Shown here: positions 11,640 to 23,310 of the stretch, in pieces | Position numbering within the stretch: the stretch's first letter is position 1 | Layout of the letters: each line of letters begins with the position of its first letter | From: Seriola aureovittata | Taxonomy: Eukaryota; Chordata; Actinopteri; Carangiformes; Carangidae | Reading direction: 5' to 3' | Assembly: GCF_021018895.1 (NCBI RefSeq) | Contig: NC_079374.1 | Span: 1,776,212-1,840,211, forward strand | DNA: 64,000 nucleotides | The notes under the pieces: generated by a model | What the model saw: only the letters and a program-made list of their open reading frames with translations | The model's database searches: none | Told to the model about the DNA's origin: nothing | Made by a program: the position numbers and the translations under genes

Positions 11640-11890
11640 AGAGGAAGGAGACGCAGTAACACCAACATATGCTGACATTTGGTTGACCGTAGGTTGTCAG
11701 GATAACGTCAAATGCCAACGACAATTTGACATAGAAAACTGACGACAGCTGGCGTTGAGCTGTAAGATACGCGACATTCTCGTCGTGGGCAAAACCCAAC
11801 ATCTGCTAAACATCTGCTAAACATCACAATGTCAATTAGCCAACGTCTGTCCAGCGTTACGTCTCTCTGATGTGGCGTTGACGTCCTGTC
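11640..11890. repeat. Degraded repeat rich in 'caacgtc/gacgtt' motifs
   Basis: Repeated acgtc/gttga motifs (ggttgaccgtaggttgtcagg, gccaacgacaatttgac, ccaacgtctgtccagcg, ggcgttgacgtcc), plus a short direct repeat 'catctgctaaa' at 11800-11825. This resembles a common fish MITE with internal ACGTTG motifs. Boundaries uncertain. Confidence 0.35.
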
Positions 11891-12885
11891 TCTCCAGGAA
11901 GGAATTCACAGTGTTGTTGACATGAAAAGTGTCAGAAATAATTGTGTAACGAATGAAAAGAGAGAGAGACGTTCAAACCCTGCTCTCATGAGAAAGGTGT
12001 GGGAGGGAGGGAGGAGCTTCCCAAAGCTGCTCGACCATCCGTCAGGCTCTTCACACGGCGGCTCCTTTGTTTTGTTTGTTGCCTCCTGGTGACAAACTTT
12101 TGTTCTGCGCTGTGGACACACAGTAAATGTGTTTCCAGTTTACCTGCCCACCTTCGAGTCAGGCTCTCCAGTCTGTCGCCTTTATAAATCTAACACACAA
12201 CAAAGCTGCCTGTTTCAGGATCCACTGGGAGGCAGGAGTCCAGATAAAAACTGCCATTTCTCAAGCTGTTTGTCTGTTTGTCTGTGGATCGAACGGGTCT
12301 GTGCTTTGCTTGGTTTGAGACACTGAGACTGATTTTCATACACACTGTGGGACGGCTGCTGAGGAGACAGAGGAAGGAGGAGTGAAGTGGTATGGAGAGT
12401 GTGATAGGAAGCGGTGAGCAGAGAGGAACAGGGAGGGTGGAGAGCTGCAGGAGACACATCCTCGTGGCCTGAGGCTGATATCATGAGGGATGAAAGTGAT
12501 GAGCTCATCTAAAGCAGACGCCTCTTTTGTGTGCCCTGTATATGAGCAGCGTACGACTGAGCTGCAGGTTCCCACTGGGCTCAGATGAGACATCTCCACA
12601 GGCTGGAACCGGGTTTACAGAGATGTCAGCGCTAATGAGGATCCTCCTCGGTGTTTGTCTTGACGAACTCTACCACAGATGTTTCCGTAAAGGATAGAAC
12701 AGATAAAACTGAGCCCTGATTGGCAGTTTGAATCGCTTCCAGTGGAAACACAGCAACCTGAGGACAGTATTAACCCACCACACGAAGGCAGAGCATACTG
12801 ATATCTGTCTCCGCCTGTGGTATCTGCAGGAAGGTTGTCCTCTACAACGCCACAAACTGTGCAAACATATTATCAGAGTTAATCC

Positions 12886-12920
12886 TGAGGAGGAGGAGGA
12901 GGAGGAGGAGGAAGAGGAGC
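12886..12920. repeat. (GGA)n microsatellite
   Basis: GAGGAGGAGG tract of about 33 bp. Confidence 0.9.
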
Positions 12921-13019
12921 ACACCGCTGCAGCAGAACAAGACGATGCACAGAGACATCAGTGAGTCTCAGACAGGTTAAAGGCAGAGGCCGTTCTGTCA
13001 TGGTACGTTTCAACACTTT

Positions 13020-13385
13020 TTGACTTTGTTTGACTATTAATGTTTGGACATTTGTTAATTTCCTGTTTTATTTTGTACTTTACTTCTTGTCTTTGTCCTG
13101 TTTCCCTCCCCCTCCTAGATTGTCTGCCCCGCCCTGATGTGTTTCACCTGTGTGTTACCTTCGTGTATTTCTGTTTAGTTCACACAGAAGTTTTCTGTCC
13201 GGACTTTCCCTCGTGTCTTCAGTGTTTTGATTTTCTGTTTGTGGTTGACTCTGTTTCTCCTGAGTTTGATTTTCTGTTTTCACTTCCTGTCGTTCTTCAA
13301 GTGACTTTTTGTTTTGGACATTATTCTATTAAATGACTTGCGTCGCCTTTTAGGTTCGAGCCAGAGCCATCCTCACACGTGACAA
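13020..13385 (+). mobile_element. Retroelement 3' region (non-LTR-like tail)
   Basis: Long T-rich stretch with repeated 'ttcctgttttattttg', 'ttttctgtttgtgg', 'gattttctgttt', ending 'attctattaaatgact-tgcgtcg' and 'ccagagccatcctcacacgtgac'. This layout is familiar from teleost retroelement 3' UTRs that end near tgacag/tgaca. No coding remnant is visible. Family not determined. Confidence 0.4.
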
Positions 13386-13419
13386 ATTCACTGTAACCTG
13401 CCATCAGATGTTTAATTAT

Positions 13420-13455
13420 ATTATTATCACATATATTATTATTATATTATTATGG
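13420..13455. repeat. (ATT)n-rich tract
   Basis: Interrupted TATTATTATATTATTATTA tract of about 35 bp. Confidence 0.75.
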
Positions 13456-13469
13456 ACCAACCACATGAA

Positions 13470-13489
13470 GGGGGGGGGGGGGGGGGGGG
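13470..13489. repeat. Poly(G) tract, 20 bp
   Basis: Twenty G in a row on the + strand. Confidence 0.9.
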
Positions 13490-13969
13490 CTGAAACCCTG
13501 GAGGGAGCAAACAAACAGAGTTAGAGTGATGCAGTGGTTTTCAGAAAGTTTACAGTAATGAGAGCAAAGTAAAATCCTTCTTTGGTATTTGCTTACCTTA
13601 GTGTTTCCCTTGAATCATCAATGCATGAATCATCAGAATCCAGAAAAGCAAAATGAAAAACAGATGAAAGACTCGACTTTTTCTGCTTTTAAAGTTTGTT
13701 TCACATGCGTGAAGGTTACGACTAAAGTTTCTGTAACTTACAGCAACATCAAAATATCTAAAACTTTGCTGTGATGAAGAAACAGACACGTGGACTGGCG
13801 GCCTTGTACTTTACATCTGATGAGTGTGAGACACATTAACACATAACAAGGGCTGTCGTCCTCCTCAGCTGTAACTGTACGAGTCTCAGCTGCAGCATGA
13901 CAGGAACGTCACCTCCTGCAGTGTTTATTTCATCTGTTTTGGACATGTCTGTCCATGTCTGTCTCCCTC

Positions 13970-14007
<38 letters not shown>

Positions 14008-14010
14008 TTC

Positions 14011-14051
<41 letters not shown>
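13970..14051. repeat. (TTTCTC)n / (TTTC)n polypyrimidine microsatellite
   Basis: About 82 bp of CTTTCT hexamer units with a few TTTC tetramer slips; a pure polypyrimidine strand able to form triplex DNA. Confidence 0.95.
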
Positions 14052-14369
14052 ATGTTCTGCTTGAATCTGTTTCTCTCACTTTTGTTTGTCTTTTAATTGT
14101 TGTTGTCATTAAGTTTCCTGCATGAATCATTAAACATCTCTGTGCTTAAAAATAACAGCTAATGAAAATCAACATTAGTTCAGAGCATCAGGGTTAAAAC
14201 ACATGAAATGTATTTTCTATGTTCGTGTTTAAACCTAATGTCAATGTTAAAAATCACAAGCCACAGGTTCCTATGATTTCTCCTCAAACTGGAAAACTCT
14301 CCATCTTTAACTAGTGAACAGTGAAACACGGCAGAAACTGTGTAACTGGTAAAACATCAGTAAAACTGA

Positions 14370-14480
14370 AATTACACAATTTACAGATGTCCTCAAACGC
14401 CTCATATGCAGACTATCAGTAGACTCTACAATTTACAGATGTCCCCTGAACACCTCACATGCAGAGCATCAGTAGACAGT
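14370..14480 (-). repeat. Second locus of the 53-bp minisatellite, about 2 copies, opposite orientation
   Basis: 'caatttacagatgtcc...cctcatatgcagactatcagtagact' is the reverse complement of the 5285-5525 motif. The caattt anchors at 14377 and 14429 are 52 bp apart. The motif keeps the order taaattg, tagnntctacnna, ctgcat(g/a)tgagg and gacatctg. Confidence 0.8.
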
Positions 14481-14489
14481 AACTACAGC

Positions 14490-16800
14490 ACACATGGGGC
14501 CCCACTGAGGGGGGTTTGGGGCAACAGCAGTGCACTGTTTACAGTCTGCATGGGAGGTTTAAGGGGGTTTAGAGTTGTAACTGCAAAATGTGCCAATTTG
14601 AGGGGCCATCGGTGGCCCACTTCTCCCCTTGGGGGCCCCAGGCATTTGCCCAGATTGCACCTTGTTTAGTGTAAAATTCACTCAATACAAGATCGAAAGT
14701 GAAGATCTGTCAGTTTGTTTGACTCCACAGAAGAATCTCCTTCACATGAAAAACTCAACCAGAATTGAGCTGTTATAATAATGAAGGTTGAAAATAAGAG
14801 AAATAAATAACAAAGAAAACCTACGTTGAAAAGATGAATGAAAGAAACTGAAATGAAATAACTGGCTCCAGTTTTAGTTGCAGCTGCCTCATTACAGGGC
14901 GCACTTTGACTGCAGGGAGCCTCTCTTCCACTGTGCTGGCTACAAACGGAGGCCCCGGCACAAGTAATTAGTATGTCACATGTCAGGTGGAAGTCGCACA
15001 GCGCCTTGGGCACAGTCTAAAAAACACAGAGGCCTGCGGCTGTAGCTCTCTGTCTGCAGCCAGGAAACACAAACCTCCTGTCAGACCAATCCAGGGAGTG
15101 AGACGTTTGATTCACGACGGTTTATTACCAAAGGTTTCTGCTTAGTATCCTCATTCAACACACGAACACACACTCACACACTCACACACACACACACACA
15201 CACACACACAAATATTATGATGATCATCATCTGGAAGGCTGAGTGTGAACAAACACACACACAGTACGTGCTCACCGTGTTGGGGGCTTTGTCACTTTGC
15301 ACCTGTGCAACAGGAAACACCAGTGTGGTGTAAAATGAAGCACACCATGACTTAACATGTGAGTGCTTGTGGTGTTTTCACAATAAAGTGACGAAACACC
15401 TTCACAAACACAACACAGATGCTGCTGTATTTTCCACGAGCAAGGAGTCGTGAAGTGCAGCTTTAATCCGCACGTTAAGCCTTTCTAAGTTTTGACATTA
15501 AGTAGCGAGCGCTCAGGCAACAAGTGAAGTAAACACACTCCCTGAAACTGAAATTCTCTGACTTAAATTGTCAACAAACTCACAGCAGACTCACAGTAAA
15601 CCCCGGGGGCCTGTCACACCCGGCCCCCATGTACTGCTCTCAAAAGGTGGGTTTCAACTCGCTCAGGGATCCCATGATCCTCCAGTCCTCCAGCTAAAGG
15701 CAGATTCAACAATAATATACAACCATAATGTAAGAAAACAAATATAATATAAAAATCATTAACTAGTGAGTGAATGAAATGATCTGAAACTAATAAAAAA
15801 TGTGTAGAACAGCCGCGTTCTCATAATCATAAAACATCGTTAAGATGTTCTGAAGAACAAATGAATATCAGCTAAATACAAGTTTGACATGATGATGGAT
15901 CACCGCTCATCAACTTATGTTACATCAACAAAAAGCTTCTCATAGAACCACGTGTGTCTCACAGGAATATATTGAAAGGCAATCAGCAAATTAAACATGC
16001 AGTAAAAGTTTTGCTTGGCAGAAGGCCTGAAAAAAATATAACTCATCCTGGTTCTGCCGGATTTTAATGCACTTGTCTTTACAGTCAACATGCACAGCTG
16101 ATTAATGAAAGTGATTAACGTGCACTTCCTGTAATAAACCCTCTTTTCTCCAGGAAATGCTAAATATATTTAACATATTCCTTATTTCATAAATCATTTC
16201 CTCTTATACCGAAATGCAGTTTTATCCCATCCACGGAACAACTCTCTGTTTTTATTCACGTCTGCTTTTGCAAACTAAACTTTCACAATAAAGGTATTTT
16301 CAATAAACAATGTGACTGTAGAGCTGGGTTACCATGGTGATTTATCCCACCTCCCAGCAGGCCACGAGCCTCAGACACAAAAGTTCAGCGAGGAGTTAAA
16401 GCCAGGAATCTGTGGATCTGTTTGGATCATACGTGTCACAAAGGTTTTATTCAGTGGGACAGTTGTTGTTTCTGTGATCTCATTATTTGTTAACACATGT
16501 ATCATATTAGTTTTAACCTTTCAACTCTAACTAATAATAATATTACAAATCATAACTGAACAAAAACAACATGAAGCTGCCGCTCCCAGACGTCCATCTT
16601 CAAGGGAGACCAGGGTGAATGATTGTGTTTTCTCCGCCTTCGTCTCGGCCGCGGAGCAACAATCCATTAAAAACGTGTCCGTTTCATTCCTTCAGCGTCT
16701 TTCACCTCCACCTGTCTGGGGACGGAGCACCGCGGGGCTCATGAAATTGAGCAAACGCTGAAAGATCTATTTTTCAAGGCAGCGTATTCATTTTTAGTGG
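14490..16800. other. Gene-free interval, 14490-16800
   Basis: Nothing coding recognised. Holds a CA tract (15165-15210) and mostly unique AT-rich DNA. The part at 16590-16800 is unique and CpG-containing, with TCATGAAATTGAGC and CATTTTTAGTGGGC, and could be a conserved regulatory block. This is texture-based only. Confidence 0.35.
15165..15210. repeat. (CA)n microsatellite
   Basis: Interrupted then pure CA tract of about 45 bp. Confidence 0.93.
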
Positions 16801-16816
16801 GCTGCACAAAACACAT

Positions 16817-16827
16817 ACACACACACA

Positions 16828-16859
<32 letters not shown>
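16817..16859. repeat. (CA)n microsatellite
   Basis: CA tract of about 43 bp with one AA interruption. Confidence 0.94.
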
Positions 16860-16860
<1 letters not shown>

Positions 16861-17027
16861 GCCAGTGCAAAGAATTTTTAACTTCTTTAATTAGGTTTTA
16901 AGAGCAGTGTGAGTATTAACAGCACATGGAGTGGAATCACAAACGTGTGTGCAAACATCCCCAGACAGAAAACACACACCCAACATGCAGCTAAAACTAT
17001 TCAGAATATAAAAATATAAAGATGCTC

Positions 17028-17050
17028 CATCATCATCATCATCATCATCA
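17028..17050. repeat. (CAT)7 microsatellite
   Basis: Trinucleotide CAT tract of about 23 bp. Confidence 0.9.
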
Positions 17051-17210
17051 GCAAAATGAACTGAACAAATCAAAGTAAAAGTTCCTCTGTGTATCACTAT
17101 ATATACTGGATTATTAATATATGCATCAATGAGTGAGACTGTTTTACTGTTGTAGCTGCTCCAGGTGAAGCTGGTTTGAACTACGTTATAAACAGTTAGC
17201 TAGTTTAGTC

Positions 17211-17392
17211 CAGCCAATCAGGAGAGAGGCTCAGAGCCTCCTCTCTTCTGATTGGCTCACCGACCTGTTGTTACTAGAGCTCCAGAGAGAAGCCTGAGAG
17301 AGGAGATGTAAAACTACACTGAGATGGTTTTTATATCTTCTGATGGATCAACACTTCAAATAAAACACAGAAGAAGAAACATGGAGCTTTAA
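17211..17392 (+). mobile_element. Partial copy of the TTAA-ended MITE-like family
   Basis: The right half of the family is present: the CCAAT hairpin (ccaatcaggagagagg / cctctcttctgattgg), the 'ctagagctccagagagaagcc' segment and the terminal 'catggagctttaa'. The left half is absent and replaced by unrelated sequence, so this is a 5'-truncated or recombined copy. The full-length copies are at 20187-20674 and 58244-58734. Confidence 0.8.
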
Positions 17393-18879
17393 TTGATTTT
17401 AATAGATTTTTTTGAACCTGTTGGCAAACACCCAGCAGACCTGGAGAAACATATTACAGTATTCCTGTTGAGTTTCGAGTTTTATGGCCACCGGATGAAT
17501 TCATGCAAATCCAACATTCACTTTCCTCAGGTCCGCACCGATCCAGAGGGAGAATATTCGCCTGTTTATCTGTTCGCAGGCTGCGCTCAGGCTCGGTCTG
17601 TCTGCAGGTGTGAGGTTTGGTGCTGGGCAGGTAAAGTTAAAACAGCTTCCTGCAGTGAGACTGAGCCACAGCAGAGAAGTTACACGAGACACAACAGAGC
17701 AGTGATAAATGTCTGTCATCACTACGACTGAAACCACACAGTCAAAATATTCATCACTCAGTTCCTCCACTGCGTTTTGGGGGATTTTTGCAGCTAAAAT
17801 ATTTGATTTCACCACAGCTTGTCTTAAAAATTGCAATGAAAGTTGCAATTGATATTTTAGTTCGATATTTTTAGATGTTTTTTTTATTTTATGAAACTGC
17901 AAGAGAAAATAAAAAATTGTGAATATTGTCGCTCTCTTTTTTGTGTGTAATTCATTGAAAATTTAAGGCAAGTTGTAGCAGTAAGAATAAACCCAGTGCT
18001 CTCATACAGTAGAAACAAGGAAGTGAGTTTGGTGACGTGCATGAAGGTCTTTGCGCTGGAAACTTTGATGATTTTTGATCAAATTTGCGGAGAAGTTGCG
18101 AGGTCGTGCAGAATTCACAGGGATTGGTTGAATTGGCGTTAGTTATTGCGATGGCGACTGAGTAAAGGTTGAGTGTTGAAGCAGCTTGTCTGTAGCAGAG
18201 CTTCGCTGGTTCCTGAGCTCATGCTGAGACACTTGCCGATGCATTTGCTTTAGAAACAACTGTATTTGCTGTGCACACGTCTCTCTTTAAACAGCCCAGC
18301 CAGCGCCGGGGACTGTTCCTCTGATGTGTGATTCACTCTCTTCAGCCCCGGAGTAGCACACTGGTGCACATCACAGAGGCAGATCATGACAGTGTTGCTT
18401 AATGATATCCTCTGCTGGTTTTGGTTTTGGAGTATTAAGTCTTGCCCCCTGGCTGAGTCTAAAGCAAAGCTTGTTCCATTTTTGAAGAGCAGAATAAACT
18501 GAGGCTCCCCGGTAGGAGGCTTTAGGAAAAGTATTGCGTGTAGAATGCATCATCCTTTTGCTGCAGGAATCCATTTAGGAGCTGCTTGTGTCTTCCCTGT
18601 AATACTCTGACATTAACCCCACAGTGCCTCCATCTGATGCTCTTTGTCCAGACAGCTACACTCACAAAAAAACACACTTTTTATGCGTCTCCTTCATTCT
18701 TGTTTTGATTCAGACTTCAGAGCAGCAGCCATCTTGTTTTCAGGTCGTCTGTCCGTCCCATTCTCGTAGACACGATATCTCAGAAACGCTTTGATGGAAC
18801 TTCTTCAAATCTGGCACAAACATTCACTTGGACTCATGGATGAACTGTTTACATTTTGGGGGTCAAAGGTCAAAGCTCA

Positions 18880-18894
18880 AGGTCACAGTGACCT
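18880..18894. promoter_or_regulatory. Perfect oestrogen-response-element palindrome (ERE 1)
   Basis: AGGTCACAGTGACCT equals the 15-bp consensus AGGTCAnnnTGACCT for oestrogen receptors. It is preceded by a DR1 at 18860-18872. It lies in a dispersed repeat about 9 kb upstream of cask. Confidence 0.7.
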
Positions 18895-19022
18895 CACAAA
18901 ACTTGATTTTGGACTTGTGAACGTAATATCTCCTCAAGGGAATCCCTTCACATTTGGCACAAACGTTCACGAGAACTCAAGGAAGAATTGATTCGATTTT
19001 AGGGGTTAAAGGTCAAAGGTCA

Positions 19023-19037
19023 AGGTCATGGTGACCT
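19023..19037. promoter_or_regulatory. Perfect ERE palindrome (ERE 2)
   Basis: AGGTCATGGTGACCT, directly following a DR1 (19010-19022) so that three AGGTCA half-sites run head to tail before the inverted one. Confidence 0.7.
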
Positions 19038-19613
19038 AAGAAAACACTTTTTAGCCATTACTCAAGACACAAAGAAATTTCACACATATGGTTCCTATTT
19101 TCTCTGACTCTGGATAAACAGGGATGTAACCTGAATTTAGTGTGAGTGGCGGAGGGATACGACCGCGGGGAGGTGATTCTAGTTCCTTTCTTTTTGTTGC
19201 TGTTTCCAGTCAGAGGGACTTGATAAAACAGTTTCAGGAATTTCTCCTTTGTTTTATTTGTTTGTCGTGTTGATTATAAGAACAAGAGAAGACTCAGGCA
19301 AATGTCAACAAGTGTTATTCCTTCACTGACCCAAAGCCTGTCAATGGTCATCAGCAAGTCAATTTTCCTCTGCGTAGTTGAGACTAATTGTGTTCCATCT
19401 CGTCCCCGGGGCAAACAAAAAACACACAGAGGGTTGTCATTATAAGCCTGCCTGCTGCAGACCTGTCCTCACACTGACTAGTGGCTCCTCTAATGTTATT
19501 AACAAAGCAGAAATCAATGCTGGTTAACATGGGCTGGATCAATGGACTTCACGGTCCACAGGGTGGATGAATAATTTGGTTACTGGTGGGCCTGACACAA
19601 TGAATGAAAGCCG

Positions 19614-19637
19614 GGTGTGTGTGTGTGTGTGTGTGTG

Positions 19638-19678
<41 letters not shown>
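19614..19678. repeat. (GT)n microsatellite
   Basis: 65-bp GT tract with one GAGA interruption. Confidence 0.95.
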
Positions 19679-19681
<3 letters not shown>

Positions 19682-19801
19682 TATTTAGTCTTGTGTGTGA
19701 GTAAGAGGAGGAGGAGGAAGCTCATCTGTCTGGCTGACTGCAGCAGAGGTGCCGTCTGCAGAGTGCTTATCAGGGACACGGGGAGCGGCGGGGAGGAGAC
19801 G

Positions 19802-19839
19802 AGAGGAGGAGGAGGAGGAGGAGGAGGAGAGGAGGAGGT
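19802..19839. repeat. (GGA)n microsatellite
   Basis: GAGGAGGAGG tract of about 36 bp. Confidence 0.9.
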
Positions 19840-20019
19840 ATGAGATGAATACTGTTGCGCAGGAGGCAGCACAAGTGGCTACTTGAAGGCAACTACCACA
19901 TGTGGTTCTGTTTTTTGTTTTGTCTTTCCTCTGTTTTGTGTAATCCATCTTCACCCAGCTTCAGGGGGAAATGTTGTTTTCTGTGGCTCATGAAAAATCA
20001 CCTCAATCCTAAACATTCA

Positions 20020-20160
20020 CCACTCGAATCTTTGTACTGTACCGAAGTATTTCTGTCTTCTGCTGCTTTATACCTTTACTCCACTACATGTCATTTATTT
20101 CACAGCTATAGGTACAAGTTACTTTTCAGAAAAGTAACTTCTACCTAAAGCACATGTGAT
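20020..20160 (+). repeat. Dispersed teleost repeat ('ctttactccactaca' family), left part
   Basis: 'tactgtaccgaagtatttctg', 'gctgctttatacctttactccactacat', then 'gtacaagttacttttcag' follow the order of a very common fish repeat. A shorter related piece is at 1880-1930. The MITE-like element at 20187 follows directly and may have inserted into it; 20680-20850 may hold the continuation. Confidence 0.5.
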
Positions 20161-20186
20161 GAGCTTAAAAAATACAATAAATATTC

Positions 20187-20674
20187 AAAGCTCCATGTTT
20201 CTTCTTATTCTGTGTTTTATTTGAAGTGTTGATCCATCAGAAGATATAAAAACCATCTCAGTGTAGTTTTACATCTCCTCTCTCAGGCTTCTCTCTGCAG
20301 CTCTAGTAACAACAGGTCAGTGAGCCAATCAGAAGAGAGGAGGCTCTGAGCCTCTCTTCTGATTGGCTGACTGTTTTCTGAGTGATCCAATAAAAATATA
20401 GCAGATTTCAGGTAAAAACACTCAGAGAAACCAAATCCTGCAAGGTTTGGATGGTGGGTCCAGGTGGGCGGGGCTTGGTGACTGCTTTGTTGTGACATCA
20501 CAAAGTTCCAGAAGTCCTGACGGCTGGTTTTAAGGCTCAGTTTCTGAATACAGGCTGTGTGCATTTCTCTGTGGACTGAGGCTTTGATACTTTCACAGTA
20601 TTAATATAGAAGCTAGAGCTGATCTATAATCACACTACACATGGACACAGACCTTTACACTGGAGGAGCTTTAA
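20187..20674 (-). mobile_element. TTAA-ended MITE-like element, full copy 1
   Basis: Starts AAAGCTCC and ends GGAGCTTTAA, giving short terminal inverted repeats. Matches, as reverse complement, the 491-bp copy at 58244-58734 almost base for base. A central hairpin has perfect 18-bp arms (agccaatcagaagagagg and its complement) enclosing two inverted CCAAT boxes. No transposase frame. The TTAA-type ends suggest a piggyBac-like or other TTAA-targeting non-autonomous element, but that is inference. Confidence 0.8.
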
Positions 20675-21073
20675 AGAAAAAAGGCATTAGTAGCATTAGT
20701 AATACTTTTATTAACTTAACGCTGCTGTTAAAACAGTGTAGATTGCTATTTATGCCACACTACTCAGACATAGCAGGGGAAACAGAAAGTAGCACATTAT
20801 AAAGTCTCAGAAAATGGAAATACTTCCAATGTAGATATTTGAGTAGTTGTATTTACCTTCGTGCACATTCTGCACCTCCCAATCAAACCCTGGCAGAGGA
20901 CAGGAAGAGAAGCTGAGAGAGAAAACAGACAGTCAGCGGAGTAGAATGAGATCATGTCGCCCTTCAGCAGACGCTCTGGGGCGGCTGATGACTTCCATGA
21001 GATCACAGGGACGTTGAAGACTTGTACACAGTCTGTGATCATCCTGCTCCTACATCAAAGGAATCACTTCATG

Positions 21074-21135
21074 ACACACACACACAAACACACACACACA
21101 CACACAGACACACACACACACACACACACACACAC
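21074..21135. repeat. (CA)n microsatellite
   Basis: 62-bp CA tract with AAACA and CAGACA interruptions. Confidence 0.94.
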
Positions 21136-22039
21136 TGTATTCTTTATAGTTACCATCACTCATACGCTCCTACTTTAGAAGTCAAGTTCGGGGAGACTTC
21201 CTCAGAAATTACACAACTGAAGTGAGGACTCACAACCCCTGTTGCACAGTTACACACTGTTCTCTGGATAGTCGACACGGATATTAATATCTCTTCTTTG
21301 TCAGACAGTGGAATAAAACGCAGAAACTATGGAGTGTGCATGGCATTGTTTTACTGGAGACCATACGAAAACGTCTTGAAGAATGTTTCTACCTGTTCGG
21401 AGTCTCACCTTTGATGAGACTGTAAAATGTCAGAAGCATTTTTGCCGTGCATCATAATCACAACCAACGCTGCAACATTACCCGCTCCCTGAAGCAGAAG
21501 CCTCCACGTCTTTGATTCACAAATTACCTGATTACCTCTGAAGAGGGTGGGGGCTCGCTGCGGGAAGCCATATTAGTTTCCCACTGAGAGGACGAGCGAG
21601 CGAGAGCAAGTGTTAAAGAGATCAAACAATAGAGTGATGTTGATCACTGAGGCCAGAAGCGCATCCACACGACCTCGTCCTCCAGGAATCACTGTTATTA
21701 ACCGCTTATGATTTTGTGGGAAACGTAATTCTGCCCAGATCACAGTTTTTCAAAATAATAAAGAAGTGTAATGTACTGAGCAAGTTACAAAATGTTGACG
21801 CTAAAAGGATCAATTAACTGTTCAGTGACTGTATTTCATTTGTTTTCCCACCTGCAATACAACATCAGCTCATGGCAACTGAAGCATTACAGATGTTTTC
21901 TGGTTATGTTTGGCCACTCGTGGCATGAGAGGTTGGGGAAAGATCGTGGTCTGTTTTAATGCAGAAAACATTCACAGTGACTTCAGAAAAACATGTTGAT
22001 TAACAAAAACCACCATCTTTCAATGACTTCAACCAAACG

Positions 22040-22195
22040 TGTGACCCGGCAGGCGAGAGGTCAGGGCACATACCACATGACCGAAAATGCTCTACGCAGG
22101 TGAGTCCCAGGTTTGACTCTCGGCCGTCCCGTTTCCTGTCCCTCTCCACTGTCCCGTCAACTAATAACGACATGAAATGAAATAAAGAACAAAAT
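22040..22195 (+). mobile_element. Degraded tRNA-derived SINE
   Basis: Carries a B-box-like 'aggtttgactctcgg' (consensus GGTTCGANTCC) followed by 'cgtttcctgtccctctccactgtcccgtcaa' and an 'aaatgaaataaag' tail. This is the layout of a common percomorph tRNA-SINE whose body reads cctgtctctccactgtcctgtc. The A box is poorly preserved. Not a functional tRNA. Confidence 0.6.
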
Positions 22196-23127
22196 TAACT
22201 ACTTTCGTAGCGCAAACCTGACCACATGCAAGAATCACGATGCAAACTGCAGTCTGCAGCCGACCATCCATCCTGACCACCTCCTACATCTTATATGGTA
22301 ATATTACATATTATGATATGTATGTATTAAGAGTGTTATATGTTTATAGCACCAGCGACCCTTGTGAACTTTGTCCGTCGTGCAGCCTGGAGAAGTCTGT
22401 TCCAGCCTTTAGTGAAAACACTTGAATGATGTCTGATTATCTCGACTTGAATTCATAACAAAAGGCCTGTGTTACGGCTGGGAATGTGGAGGCTGAGCAA
22501 CTGGGGCATTTTAACGAAGCCCTAATGAACGACAGAATCAATTTGCTTGCATGCGGCATTCGTGGAGCTTGACCTCTAGGAATTCAACCACACTCAAGTT
22601 TGAAAATGAAAATTTATGGCTCTTCAAAGCTAAATCTCTGCAGTACCATTGAAAGTACAACACAAGGTCAACGAGGGCAATCTCCTCTAACATGCATTTT
22701 GAGGTGAAGTACCGAGTAGTGAGGGTAAAAGAAATCAATACGAAGTCTGCTACACACACATTAGCTGGGTTTCCATCCAAATGAAGCACAAGTTGTTGTC
22801 AAATGTGGAAAAACATCTGCTAAAGAAAATGAATTAATACACGTTTCCATTTATTAATGTTATGCAATATATTAACAGTTGGTGGTGCTGATTTCCCAGA
22901 GGAACTCTGATTTATTCTTATCGATGCAGAAACGTTCCTGCTAGAGCCAAGAGTGAAACCCTTCTGTGATGATTCTAGATTGTTTTGAATGTTTTGCACT
23001 GATGTTTTTTTATCCACATATTGAAATGCAAACTATTGCTGCACAGTTTACAACAGGCAATCTATAGTAAATCAGCTCTGTTTGGTGATAGAGGGCTAAG
23101 AACATCTGCTAGACACACACATGTATA

Positions 23128-23130
<3 letters not shown>

Positions 23131-23159
<29 letters not shown>

Positions 23160-23198
23160 CACACACACACACAACACACACACACACACACACACACT
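23131..23198. repeat. (CA)n microsatellite
   Basis: 68-bp CA tract with two AACA slips. Confidence 0.95.
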
Positions 23199-23310
23199 GG
23201 CCCACCGGCTGAGTCTAGAAGGATGTGTTGGTTCGAGATAAGATTTTCTCTGATGTCCTGATTTCTCTTATTCCTAAGCCAAATTGCATCCTGCTCATCA
23301 CCTCCTGACG

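Larger units (their letters stand above)
18705..19184 (+). repeat. ERE-bearing dispersed repeat, copy 1 (module duplicated)
   Basis: Starts with 'cagcagcc...gtccgtcccattctcgt' and ends 'ggtgattctagtt', the same end as the copies at 38127 and 62025. An internal module (ggcacaaacnttcac ... aaggtcaaaggtc ... aggtcannntgacct) is present twice, with palindrome centres 143 bp apart. Each module carries one perfect AGGTCAnnnTGACCT (18880-18894 and 19023-19037) and one DR1 (18860-18872 GGGTCAAAGGTCA; 19010-19022 AGGTCAAAGGTCA). Repeat class unknown; no coding remnant. Confidence 0.85.

Noticed and set aside
22040..22195. tRNA gene
   Set aside because: Only a B-box-like motif is kept, no cloverleaf with an anticodon arm; better explained as a tRNA-derived SINE.
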